NCBI GenBank assembly: GCA_018340805.1
Contig: JACMZG010001913.1
Location: forward strand, 2,123,082 to 2,187,081
Direction of reading: 5' to 3'
From: Microvelia longipes
Lineage: Eukaryota; Arthropoda; Insecta; Hemiptera; Veliidae
Length of the DNA: 64,000 nucleotides
Below, one piece after another: positions 1-13,100 of this stretch. The notes beneath the pieces are model-generated. The model saw only the letters and a list, made by a program, of their open reading frames with translations. It searched no databases and was not told the DNA's origin. The stretch's first letter is position 1; every line of letters begins with the position of its first letter. The translations under genes were made by a program, and so were the position numbers.

Positions 1-369
1 TGCATAATCTATTTAATAATCGGAGCAGTAGAGTCTCTACTTGTTATTTAATTATACAAAGAAAATGCGCATATTTATCATATAGATTATACTCTGGTCG
101 GCACATCATTATTTGCTCTAATTTAAAGCGCAAATAAAAATGCACTAAAAATGCTGATTTTTAGCGCATTAAAAAAAATTAAATTACGAGTTGTGACGCT
201 ACTACGCACGATATAAAATATTCACCGAAAGCGAAAAGAATTAAATTGATGAGCAAGAAAGCGCGTATTTCGAAGAAAATTTGCCAAAAAAATAATTTGA
301 AGTTATTTAAATTATAGTTATAATTTGAATTATACACTTAAATATTAATAGTACAAAATAATAAATAGA

Positions 370-800
370 CTCAATAAATAGGTAAAAAATAGCGCTAGTA
401 CTAAGATTCGAACCTGAGAACCCTATATTTGAGTAGTCTAATTCGCCTTCGGAACGGTTTTATTGGATTCAGGACCACAAAAACATCGAACACAGCAACC
501 TTCTTGACATACATGATGTTTGTCGGCTATTAAATGATCCAGTGATTTACCACAATTTTTTTTCAAGTTTATGGTCATTTAAGGTGGTCGTATTGACTTC
601 AGACCAATTTTATTTGATTTATTGCCCTAAAATACAGGTATGAAAACCTTATCTTCAAAATAAAGATACTTTAAAGTTACCATTTACAGATCGTTTTTAC
701 AAATTTTAGCAGTTTGCTGGCTCAACAAACTGGGTTAATGACGTCACAATAACCTTCTTCACAAAAGGGTTCGTGTCTACCTGAATGTTGATTTTTGTAC
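370..800. repeat. Dispersed repeat, copy 1 (second copy ~58840-59260)
   Basis: Shares the run ggttcgaacctg and the following gtagtct, ggttttattcgattcag and cgggtt-gacgtca landmarks with 58840-59260. The ttcgaacct box resembles a tRNA B box on the minus strand, so a tRNA-derived element is possible. Confidence 0.5.
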
Positions 801-856
801 TATGATTGATTTAAAAAATCAATCAGTGTTTATAAAAATCCACTAGAAATACATAC

Positions 857-858
<2 letters not shown>

Positions 859-906
<48 letters not shown>
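859..906. repeat. TA microsatellite
   Basis: Uninterrupted (AT)n run, flanked by inverted copies of tacatacgt/acgtatgta, so it sits in the loop of a short palindrome (843-930). Confidence 0.9.
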
Positions 907-912
<6 letters not shown>

Positions 913-1064
913 CACGTATGTATTTCTAGTGACTTTTTATACATAAAGCTACTACATAAAGCACCACAAAATTTATTTTTTGTGGTTTGGTACCAGTAAA
1001 AAGGTACCAACCGGTTTTCATCTTTGGGGAAAATATTACAGTTTGAAATACATGTTAAACCATA

Positions 1065-1395
1065 GAGATATATTACTAGAGGGGCCCTATTGAATTTTGA
1101 AACATTGAAAAAATAACCTTTGACTATCAATAATCAAATAAACTGAACAAAGTTACAGTGAATTATATAGTAGAACGTTAAAAATACAAATCAAAACACA
1201 AACAATGTACAGAAAGCCGAAAATAATTGATTTCTTATAACCTTAACTTACTCTTAGAAGAGGTTTCATTGAGGTTACACCGAGACCCTGAGAGCCCCAA
1301 AATAATATTTCAGGACCCTCAATGTATTTGAGATAGGACCCTCTATGTATTTCTCAATGTATTGAGATACTTGAGGGGGCTATGCCCCCTCTAGT
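1065..1395. repeat. Dispersed repeat, copy 1 (second copy 28035-28345)
   Basis: Starts with catagagatatattactaga, runs through aacattgaaaaa, aatcaaaacacaaacaatgt and gaggttacaccgagaccctg, and ends near gagataggac. The same landmarks occur in order and orientation at 28035-28345. Confidence 0.8.
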
Positions 1396-1689
1396 ATTAT
1401 ATAACATATTATATAACACATAACATATCTCTATGTGATAAACTAATTACTAGGAAAACGTATTATGTTTGTGATAATTATCGATAATATTTACAGCTAT
1501 ATATCAATTTATTGGTAAATAATTATAATATTATATCGCGGAATTATAAAATTCCAGAAATGATAATTGATTCCATGTACTTCAATAAATTTATAAATTT
1601 GCCTTGATAATGAAGTATAAACTGTTACTTATACATTTATAAATTAAACGTATAATTAGATTTTAAAATTTTATGTACATGTTCATGTT

Positions 1690-2190
1690 AAAAAATCGGG
1701 TACGGGGTACCTCGTAATTTTACTTATCTCATCGGATACACTACGCTTATACTCTCAACTTAGCACTCGTTTCGCTCGTCCTCAGTTAGTAAATGACACA
1801 CACATAGATATTCAAATTTGTGAAAAATACTCAGAAGGTCATACAATACCTAAAACGGATAATTCCGGTGTCATCCCGGTTTCGGATTTCATTGAAAACA
1901 ATAGTTTTTTATTATTATATAACTTCAGTATAAATGAGGAAAAGTAAAATGTCAATTAGAGGGACTCACATTTTCATCAGAATTATTTTTTTTTCCTCGT
2001 AAAAGAGTAAGTTTCAATAAAGACGATGGAAAGTACAAGATACTCTCACAAGTACAGACAGTCGCCATGATATAAAACACTCATGAGGTCATAAAAAGCC
2101 TGAAATGGGTGATTAAGTCAAAATCCTGGTTTTGGATTTTTGCACAATACTTTTCCTCTATACCTACAGTGTAAATGAGGAAAATCAAAA
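1690..2190 (-). repeat. 5S-like repeat family, partial copy
   Basis: Opens cgggtacggggtacctcg and has the ctcgtttcgctcgtcctcag motif, then jumps to the far end of the family (gaggtcataaaaagcctgaa, taaatgaggaaaa). The middle, with the 5S-like segment, is missing. Confidence 0.7.
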
Positions 2191-2248
2191 ATCAGTTTCA
2201 AATTATCTCCGTTCTTTTCTTTACATCTTTAGATGTAAGGAAAAGTTG

Positions 2249-2516
2249 TCTCGGCTCGCATATGCTCGGCTCGGCTCGTATGTGCTCGGCTCTGCTCGTA
2301 TATGCTCGGCTCGGCTTGTATATGCTCGGCTCGGCTCGTATATACTCGGCTTGGTTTGTATGTGCTCGGCTCGGCTCGTATATGCTCGGCTCGGCTCGTA
2401 TATGCTCGGCTCGGCTTGTATATGCTCGTCTCGGCTCGTATACGCTCGGCTCGACTCATGCTTGGCTCGTCTCGTATATGCTCGTCTCGGCTCGTGTATG
2501 CTCGCCTCGGCTCGTA
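2249..2516. repeat. 20-bp GC-rich tandem array
   Basis: About 13 imperfect copies of tatgctcggctcggctcgta. Its GC-rich make-up stands out from the AT-rich flanks. Long frames across it on both strands (LGSARICSARLVYAR-type peptides) come from the repeat and are not taken as protein. Confidence 0.92.
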
Positions 2517-3711
2517 TTTTATGTTTATATCGTAGAGTGGCATTGCTTTTATGACGCTTTGAGAGATTTCCTTGGTACTGTTTGTGTCTGCCGCACACAT
2601 TAACTCCCACTATGCTCACACTAGATATTTAAACACAAACTCAAAATCTGATTTAACGCCATTTTATGCTGACCGGAAGAAAATATTGTTAGACCGCGTT
2701 AACTTTTTTTTTGCTGCGTCATCAAAAATTTAAAAAATAGCGAAGAATCGAAAATTCTATTTGATTGATTAATTGAATTTAAGTTTAGCTCAAACGTATG
2801 TCTTTATAAGTGTGAATTTATTCATTTATTTTTATTAAGAATTAACCATCATCAAGGTTTTAATTGTTGTTCGACGAACGATAAATTGTCAATGAGCGTA
2901 TAACATAAGTTAGCAGAGGTTGTGGTTTTCATAACTCTTACAATCCTGCTAGTTATTGTCCTCTTCTTATACTCTAGACTGGAAGAACACAAATAAGTTA
3001 AAGGATATATTTAAAAAAAATATTTATCTATTCCTTGTATTGTAAGTTCTACATATAGCCTTGTTATCTCATACTGTAAATGTACTTTTACTCCCTAGGG
3101 AGGAAAAGTGAAAGTGTTGCCAACTTGACAGAATTTTTTAGTAAAACTTTTAGGAATTTTAGGATTTTTTTTCGGTGTTATGTTGGTACTACGGGTAGAA
3201 TATACAATATACACACGCTAATGTTTAAATTACAAATATAGTATTACACATTATTCTATTGACAGCTTGCAATAAAATAATGTGAAGATAGTTGCTTTAT
3301 TCTCTCTTTATCAGAGTAATTGACATGGTAAGAATAAACTAATCTAACACAATAACAATTAAGGAGCTGAAGAATATATTAATAGTTGTTAGTATTAGTT
3401 CTCTAGTCGTAGATAAAAATTAATATGCAACAAGGGATGAAAGTTTTCAGCTCTCGTATTATCCCCCTCGTCAAGCCTCGGGAGCCAAAATGTTAGTTAT
3501 CTCCCTCGGCAAGCCTCGGGAGCTAACTAGTTTATCTCCCTTGGCCTACCGGCCTCGTGAGCTAATGCTGCCTTAGGATGAAACTTTAACTTGAGCTGTA
3601 AAACTTATTTCCATCCCTTGTTGCATAAATAACTATTAAGTTGCGTGGAGGTATTTATAGTTGAATTTTTGAAAATTGGATTATATTTTTATTCCATAGT
3701 CTTTTTTTCAG

Positions 3712-3819
3712 TTATTTATAAACAACGAATGGGTGGATTCAGCAAAACCTGGTAATTATTTCAGCACCATTAACCCCACCACTGGGAAAGTCATAACCGA
3801 TGTTCAGGCCAGCTCTAAG
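3712..3819 (+). CDS. Aldh: ALDH exon a (residues 1-36 of the visible protein)
   Basis: A pyrimidine-rich acceptor ending ttttttcag precedes the exon, and a GTAACC donor follows. It reads [14 protein letters not shown], the conserved (I/L)FINNEW start of the folded ALDH domain, through NPTTGKVI. It enters and leaves in phase 0. The family normally has ~20 residues before this point, so an earlier exon must exist. I found no convincing candidate in bases 1-3711. Confidence 0.93.
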
Positions 3820-6800
3820 GTAACCTTTACATAGTAACCTTACAATTCTCTCTACCTCAGGTCCTAGTAGGAAACAAAACTCTCAAAGAGTTATCTACAG
3901 CTGTCCCATGCACCAAGTCATGTCTGTATTGGGTGGAGACTCTCATAGGCGTTTCAAAGTAAAGCTGCTAGGTTGACAATAGTTAAGGGCCCTGTTTAAA
4001 TTAAGAGGCAATCACCCGCTTCTTCTCCTTGGCGGCAAACCAGCTGTGTGAACGAGTGAAATATCAACAATTCAGGTGTTCATGGAGATTAATCATAACA
4101 GATTTTAGCAGTTGTCATAATTGCAGCAGTTTTACTAACATGCATTGATCCAGGCGTATATAAAAGAAATGAATGAATAAATATAATCAGGCACTATACC
4201 CTATACTACTCTAAAGGTGATGATTGAAGAGAAGAAGCTGATGATTGCCTCTCAATGTAAATAGGGCCCTTAACTATTGCCAACCTAGCAACTTCACTTT
4301 GAAACGCCTATGACTGTCTCCACCTAATACGGACATGACTTGGCGGGACAGAAAAGTTATTTCCCTACTTTTTTGGACCAAAGGCTTGGAGGGGAGAATT
4401 TCCTACATAAGTGGTCTTTGGTAAGATTTAATGACTTTTTGTACGACTCCTGTTTTATGTAAAAACAGACGTAAACATAATATGTGTAGTAAATAAAGCT
4501 GTAAAGAGTGTCAATATATATATGTCTGTACCACTCTCAAGCTTTGTTTTCTGCGGCGCGTACAACATAGGATTGATTAATTTGGGATTTATTGATATAA
4601 GAATGTTAAAAGGCATAAAAAAAATTCAAAATCCTCAAACACCAAATCCATTTATTAGTAAAGAGTGAAGATGGGTCAATTTAAGTAAAAGTAGCGATCG
4701 CTAGCTAAGTTTCTAGCTCCGTGTTTAGCACAGGAATGTTAAATTTGAGATTTTATCAAGCGTAAGACAAATTTAAAAAGTCACCACATATCAAAATGTG
4801 TTCAGTACTCTTGGCTGCAGGCTAGTTTTTCGCTCCGTGTTAAGCGTAAAAACATCGAATTTAGATTTGAATGAGGTAGGAATACACACGAGCATAAGAG
4901 AAATCAAAAAAGTCTTTACACATTAAAATCCGTTCAGTAGTTTAGGCTCTAGGGGCATAAACATATAAAACTATCGGTCGCTAGCTTAGTTTTTCGCTCC
5001 GCGTACAGCTTAGGAATGTCGAATTTAAGATTTTAGGTAGGAATGCACACGAGCATAAGACGAATCCAAAAAGTTCTCATATGTCAAAATCCGTTCAGTA
5101 GTTTAGGCTGTAGGTGCGTCAACAAAAATTGCAGGAAGGGAGGTTTGCAAAATATAATTTTCAAACCGATTTGGATGATTTTTTTTATTTTTGATCTACA
5201 AGGCACGCCCTATAAAGATATTATTATATTATTTATGTACCCATAGCCGTTTTTTACGCTACAAAACCCTACTTTGTTTGCGTACAGTATACTATTATAC
5301 ACTGGCAGCTTAAGTGGTTTTTTGTCTTAAGCGGGTATTTTTACTTTTCTTCTTGACTTGGCGGGGCGGAACGCTGCTGCGTTTCTAATGCAAACTTGCG
5401 AGCATGTCATTGATTAATTTTATTTTATGTATTCCACTAACGTGAGTTCCTAATATAACCCATTACTAGTTACATTATTGATCATTTTTTGCACCAAATA
5501 TACAATTAAGACACTAATTACACGTAATATTAATTTATGACAATCTCTAATAAGACTAAAAAACATAGTGAACTATGCTATAGCTTTGGTTGCTATGATA
5601 AATGGTTTTACGTAAAAAATGAAAGAAATAGCAATTCAAAATATTTTATATTTATACAACTTTTATTTTGATTTACTTAAAAGTTATTAATATTTTATTA
5701 ATAAAAGTAATTTAAATCTTTTTTAATTTATGCTTTCCATAACAATTAAATGTTTCGCAAATACTGATTGAAAAAAACTAATAAATACTATTTCAATTTA
5801 TGTGTAAAGACTTACTAGTGTCAGAATGTATATTTTGATTTCATTGATTGACATATATTAGTATTGTTTAATTGTATATGCCTTGTTAATTGTATGTAGT
5901 AGGACGAATAGGTTAATAGTGACCTTTTTACAATCCAAACTATATTTACCACTAAACTTATTGAAGCATTTTAACACTATAAATAAATAATTGTTGTCTT
6001 CATTTGTAAATTATGAATATACATATGTGTCATATGATTTTTTTATATCAATATTACTATAATATTGATTGACATATATAATAATATTTAAGTTATGGTT
6101 TACATAGGAAAGACCTAGCCCACTGAAAAGGGGCGAAGGTAGCTCCGCCTACTACTGCTTCTGACGTGTACAGTAAGTTCGAGTATACCTTAAAAAACCT
6201 GATGACTGACATCTATCGGATAACGCTGGAACTAAAATCCCATTTTACGCGTTATTTTCGCCAGTCAATTACGCCTTGAAAAAATTGATATTTTATATTG
6301 AAATTTTGGTTTTGAGTTCTAAGTCACATGATAAAGGGGGCCTAGTAATTACATTTTTAAAATTTGAAGTTCAAAATAAAAATTTTGATTTTAACCAGCG
6401 CGTACACGCTCGATTAAAAAAAATTCAAAAAAATAAAAACTAAGTACCCTTTGGCATTTTAATAGTTTTAAATTAAAAAAAAAATTACGTCTCTATCTTA
6501 AAAATTACGTACGGGAGACGTGGGATAGCATTTTAAGTTCGCGTTCCACCCACCCTTAACATAAGTTTTTGTATAAGCTAAGCTTATATTAAGTTTTGTA
6601 AGTTTTTGTATCTGTTGACATTAACATAAGAAAACTCGGCTCCTCTACTGTAGAATTAGAACTTATTTGAAGGATATGATGTTTTATTAACAGTTCTATA
6701 CTGTACAACTGTACAGTTCTGAGGTTTCTGCGATAATTACAAATATTGGGCTTCTGCTCCTGGTCGATGCTCCCTTTTGATTCTTTTAGCGTAGGTCTTT

Positions 6801-9800
6801 CTGTGGAGTAAGCCTTTAAGCCACATCATTAAAATTTGGCTTAGAAGAATTCATTTTTAAGGGCCTTTCTCACCGCTACGCAGCCATATCAAGCAATTTT
6901 AGATCAAGCTGATGATTCAGTGGGAACATCGACTAAAAAGAAGGAGAGAGACAGAAAAAAAACCGTTCAGCATTAACTCGTTTTGTTACTTAGTTCTACT
7001 AAGTTAATATTATAAGGACAAAAAAGATGGCATTTGTTGCGTAAGAGAACACGCAGGGCTTGTTTCCTAACTCCTAGATAAATAATAATATTATAAATCA
7101 TAAAGCTTTAACTATGTTTTCAAATCCAAACAACCACAGTTGTGTGGGTTGAAGGTTTCCCAATGCATCACTCTAACTGTAGTGTGACACACGGCTAAAA
7201 TCAGTCGACAGCGTAGAAAAATAATACCCAGAAGCCAATGAGGTTATTTCTGGATATTAAACCACGCCCACTTTTTTAAATCGGACCAACCTCATTGGTT
7301 CCGTAACACTATTTTCCCACTGTGTCAACTGATTTTAGCAATGTTAAAGTATAACACCGCTGCATCTTTACACAAATCGGCTAGATTTATATTATCTCAA
7401 TGGCGTGTAGTTCCTGAACCCTGCTTGTTAAAATATGTTTCTCTAAATCAATAATTTAAAGTACTGTTTAGCTGGAAACAACACGTGCCCTAACATGAAA
7501 TTAATGCGCAAAATATTGAAAATTATTATTATATCTACTGTATCAAATAGTCATTTAAGGGGGTCACCCCTCTCCTCAATTCCTCTTTGATTCTATTTTC
7601 TAAGGACATATTAGTTTAATTTAGTATTTTTTAAATTAAATTAAATTAAATATATTTAAATAATTCAATTTAAACTATTTAAATCAAAAAAAGTATGACA
7701 CATATTTTTAAAAAAGTATAAGGCATATTCAATGTTTTATTCAAACATTCCATTTCAGGAAGACCTCGAGAGAGCACTTGAAGCGGCTAAAGCAGCATTC
7801 CATCATGACTCTCCATGGAGAAGAATGAATGCTTCAGACAGAGCTAAACTGCTTCAAAAGTTTGCTGACCTCATCGAAAGAGATCTTGCGTACATTGCCG
7901 TAGGGAAATTTTTAATTTCTTAAATTCTATTCTAAAATATCTTTTTTTTAATTCTGGATTTTTAAAATCCTCTCAATTCATAAAAGGGCAGCATCCCTAC
8001 TTCCAAAAAAATATAAGAGTGCGACCTGACCCAACATTTTTTTACTAGCTCAAAATACGTTTCACTCAAAAGGAAGTAGTTTAAAGGAATTTTTTGGAGT
8101 AGGGGGAGACAGTACCCCGAAAATTTATGACCTAACTGGAAATAAAATTGGCTTAAAACCAGTTCAGGTCAAAATAATTTGTTTAGGGCAGTAAAAAAAT
8201 AAAATACAAAACTTCGTATGCAAATAAGCATATAAAAATAAATTATTGACGTCTGGACGTCATCATCAAAGTCTAGAGATAAAATCTTACATGCACCTCG
8301 CGAGTGAAATGCTATTTTCCCCCTCACAACAATTATACTCTTCAGTTTCGCCTCGGGTATTAACAGTCACTAATCCCTTGGCATTGCATCGGGAGTTAAA
8401 TTATTTGATTCCCTCGGATTTGCCTTAAAAACTAACTAAATGCTTATTGAAATAATATAATTATTTACTCCCTTTGTGAACGTTACGCTCTTGGTTTACC
8501 ATTCCTTAAATTTCATAATTATCAATAATAAAGCTCTACGAATTAAATGTCATTGAGAAATAGGTATTTATACACCAACGGAGTAAAGCATGCTATTATT
8601 GTCTTGAGCAGTTAGTTTGTTTCTAAGGCGAAATCCGACACATTTAACTCATGAGGCGATGCTGAGGAAGTTATCGAATAGCAAGTAAAATAAAATTAAA
8701 ACAAAAAATGCTCAATCAATAGTGAGAGAGTTATGAAAATTAAATTCCAAGGCGAAGCCAAGATAAGTAATTATCGCCTGGGATAAAATAGAATTTTATT
8801 TTCAAGATGGGGACAAGATTTTAAAATTCTTATTCGGATCTGAGACAATTAAAGTTTATAGTCCAAGCGCCAGGTCTAAAAAATGTGACTCATTTTGTAC
8901 TACTTCAGACCAAATTTTTATGAAAATATACCGTTACTTATGGAAAAGCATAGTCTGCCTATTCAGAGTGGAGCCCTTCATATGAACGCGCTCGATCAAA
9001 ATATTAGAAAATCGCACAAATTCCAGTTTTCTTGTAAAAAGTGGTTCCCTGTAGGTCGTATGCAAAACATAAAAGAATACTTTTTTAAAACTGATTCAAT
9101 TTCCTATAAAACAAATGATTTTTCATCACAGTCGGATAAATACAACAAAAGTTATGGAATTTGTTAAATTGCCAAAGAAATGCACAAAAAGCCAATCTTT
9201 TTTCAAATAAATACGCAGACTTTGCATGAATTAACCATTTTTAGTGTTTTTGAAAGAGCCATAACTTTAGTTGCAGTTATCTGATTTTGATGATTAAATA
9301 CTCGTTTTAAAGAACATATTAGCTTTAAAAAATACTCTCTTCATTTTTTCACACGACCCACAGGGAACCACTTATTTTAAGAAAACTGAAATTCGTGCGA
9401 TCTTCTAAAATTTTGAAGATCGCAAAATCAAAGATCTGCCTATTTGGCTCCACTCTGGATAGGCGGATTGTTTTTTCATCATAATTTATGATATTTTTTT
9501 TTATAAATATTTGGTTTGAAGTAGTACAAAGAGGATAGGTACATTAAAATCATGTTAAACTTATTTCGAAAATTTATTGGTCATAAAATGATTGTAGAGC
9601 TTAGAAACATTGGAAGTAGGAAAACTGTACGGAATTACTGCTGGTTCTGAGATCAAGTATGTTGCTGATAACCTTAGAAATGTGTCGGGATGGTGTGATA
9701 AGATCACCGGAGATGTTATACCTGTAAGTACATTATTTTACTTTCTTTCCTTTATTTGTATCGATGTTGATGAAAAATTATCTAGTTCGATGAACTTCAG

Positions 9801-10073
9801 AACTTTTCCTCCCTACATGGACCCACACAGACTTTCCTCAGTACTTTGGACTCGCTTCGATCCTTTTTAGAAAATAGAAAAAAGTACATTTTTACTGAAA
9901 CTCGTCTTATATCTCGCTTCGCTTTTCTTTAAAACATGAGGTCCTCTGCCTCTTATTTTATTTCGACTCAAGAAAGCTTTCGAAAGTTTATGTGTCCGAT
10001 AGGAACGTGTAGGAAGCATACATCGTGCACATACATATACTTACTTACTTACTTACACACACACACACACACA

Positions 10074-10118
<45 letters not shown>

Positions 10119-10124
10119 ATATAT

Positions 10125-10170
<46 letters not shown>

Positions 10171-13100
10171 GCTTTTGAGCAAAATCAATCTTTAGGTCTA
10201 GTTGTGTAATCCGAAAAATATTTTTATGAGTCAGCAATTATTCAGAAAATTCATAAAACAAGGAAAAATGTTTTGATCAGGTTGAGATTCGGCACGCATG
10301 TAGGCTTATATATGACCGACTGATGAGCCAAGTTTCATCTCGTTATCAGCATTAGTTCGATTTCTTTGGAACTAATTGTATACATTTTTTAAGAAATTGT
10401 AACAAATCGAAAAATAATAATTGAATTAAAATTTTGTACAAGCGTATTACTTCGTGTCACAAACAAGTATACCAAGCTTCGTTTCAATACGGTTAGTATA
10501 CCTACGGTTACCGAGCTATTCTATATCTGGTTTTTTAACATCAAACTTTTACAAAACATTATTTTTTTCAGGTTGACGGTGAGATATTGTGCTACACCCG
10601 CAAGGAACCAATTGGAGTCTGCGGGTTGATATCCGCTTGGAATTTTGCTGTTAACATGCACGTTTTTAAACTAGGACAATGCCTGGCAGCAGGTTAATTT
10701 AAATTTAAATTATCTTCTTTTCCACATTTATACACTTTGTATGAAGTAAAAGTACTGCTTTCGAAACATGCTAAAACTGGGAAATCACCTGAATTATCCG
10801 TTTTGGGTGAATTGTGAAGTAGTTTTCACAAATATACCTGGTGAAACGTTTCCAAGTAATATGGACGTACAACTCCACCTGCGTGGCTGGTATGGTGGTT
10901 TAACCAAATAAATGACAAAATTAAAATAAATATGAGCTAGATAGGACTGATAAATGAGATAGGAATGCGTATTAAAATAATAGTACTAATAGGCAAAGTA
11001 AATAAAGTAGATAAGTATTTTGGCTCCCTTGATGCTGTTGATGGGCGCTTCTACCCCGGGTACGGCAGCTTGGCGATCTAGTCGTCTTAAACTTAAATTA
11101 AAAAATCTTATAGAGAAGTAAACGATAAATGAAATTTGTGCTCAAGATAAAAACAATATTAAAACACTTGAGCGGCACGGAGCGGTAAATTGTATAGACC
11201 CAAATTTGAGTAGCGGCGCGTGGCTATCAATGCGTCGATGTCTCGTAAAGCCGACTAAATTTCTTCACTCGGAAGCTATGTAGCGTGTTTCTCACCCATG
11301 GAGGGGAGAGCAATCAAAATCTACCTTACCTTGCCTTCAGATAAAATACATAAAAAAATTAAACTTGTAAAATAATATATATGTACTTAGATAAAACAAA
11401 AATAAATCCACCAAATACCTATTTGTCCAAGAGCCAGGCCTAAACAATGTGACTCATTTTTCTGAAAATATTCCGTTAATTATGAAGGAATTAGAAATTC
11501 CAGTTTTCTTGTAATAAGTGGTTCCCTGTAGGTCGTGTGCAAAATATGAAGAGAACTTTTTTTAAAGCTGTTAAAATTGTCTATAAAACGAGTGTTTTTT
11601 CGTCAAAATCAGATAAATACAACTAAAGTTATAAGATTTGTTAAATGGCCTGAACAATGCACACAAATCCATTATTTCTCCAAAGAAAATCGCTAACTTT
11701 GCAAAAATTAACCACTTTTTATTGTTTTTGAAAGAGCCATAATTTTGGTCGCAGTCATCCGATTTTGATGATTAAACACTAGATTTATAAAACATTTTAT
11801 CACTTTTAAATCATATTTATGTTAATGGGTTTTATTTTTGCTATAGGAAAAAGCTATGCTAAATATATTTTACATTACATACTGTACGTGAAATAAATAA
11901 ATAAAAAATTGCTATAATCAATTTACTACTATTCAAAGCTAGCGTTGATCAAGTCCTCCTTTATATTACAAATGAAAGATTAAAGCCTTTAAGTATAAAG
12001 AAAGTGATACGTGCCTTTAAGTATCGGATCAGACCGATTTATAGCAGAAATATTATTATAATTTTTCTTAATGCCTGAAAGTTTGAAAGGTATAATTTCC
12101 TATGATATTTAAAACTTTGAAAGTTGAAATTTAAGAAAAAATTTCGTTGTAAAGAGAATCATCTTTTTTATAGAATGACGTAATTAACGAAAAAGAAAAT
12201 AATTATTTGAGTCATAAAAATATTTTGGTCATAAATATTTGGGGGGCATTTGTGTCATTTTCAGGCTTAAACTATCTTATAACACAGTGATAAAAATTTA
12301 AGAAAAACAACAAACAAAAGGTTAAGGCCCGTATTCAAAGACGTTTTCCTAACATTAAACATTTTCCCTAACATCTCCTAACTTTTCTAACTTTTTCCTA
12401 AACATTTCCTAACACTCCTAACACCTAACTTTTTCCTAACATTTCCTAACATTTTCCTAACATCTAACATTCCTAACATTCCTTAACATTTCCTAACACC
12501 TAACTTTTCCTAACATTTTCCTAACATCTCCTAACATTTTTAAGCTTCTCCTAACACTCACCTTAGGTTTAGGTAAGGGAAATGTTTTTAAGCCACGAAA
12601 TTTAAATGATCGTCCCGTGTTTTAAAAGTCATTAGAGGCTTCGCATGATTTTTAGTAAGAACCTAAGGTATTAAGTCAAAAAGCGATACCATTGTAAATA
12701 ACGTAATATATCGCAAAGTATCAATGTTATAACTTATTCCTGGATTACGACACACTTTGTCGTATTAATACTATCACATAATTTACATAATACTGTTAAT
12801 CCACTTACATATTAGGGAGTTTACCCTGAATTCTTTTAACACAATCAGATTATTTTCTATGGTCTGTTTGTGGCGGCTATCGATTCAAAGAGGAAATTCA
12901 GTTGGTCCGTGTGAATAATTCAGCCATTATTACACCAAAAAATTTACACAAACAAAAATGAATTTGATGACAAAATACGAAAAACAAAATTGTTAAATGA
13001 TTAGCAAAATGAAAACAGTTTTGCACCATTAACAGGTCTTCATTAGACACCTTTGGATTCGTACAACCTGGTCCACGTTCAAACACAAGAGTCTACCCGT

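Larger units (their letters stand above)
1..3711. other. Region upstream of the first recognised ALDH exon
   Basis: No supported coding exon. It holds a repeat shared with 58.8-59.3 kb (~370-800), a TA microsatellite (859-906), a repeat shared with 28.0-28.3 kb (1065-1395), a partial 5S-like-family repeat (1690-2190), a 20-bp array (2249-2516) and short imperfect palindromes rich in CCTCGGGAGC at 3460-3560. The first ALDH exon and promoter may be hidden here. Confidence 0.7.

Noticed and set aside
2132..2619. Overlapping frames of 77-142 codons on both strands
   Set aside because: All are translations of the 20-bp tandem array (2249-2516). Equal openness on both strands and pure repeat peptides argue against protein.
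3440..3640. CCTCGGGAGC repeats as a regulatory element of ALDH
   Set aside because: They lie within 250 bases of an internal exon's acceptor rather than at a promoter. They look like a worn repeat, similar to 8330-8420.
1..3711. First coding exon of ALDH (about 20 residues with an IKYT-like end)
   Set aside because: I looked for a short in-phase exon with a GT donor and found nothing convincing, so I did not annotate one.
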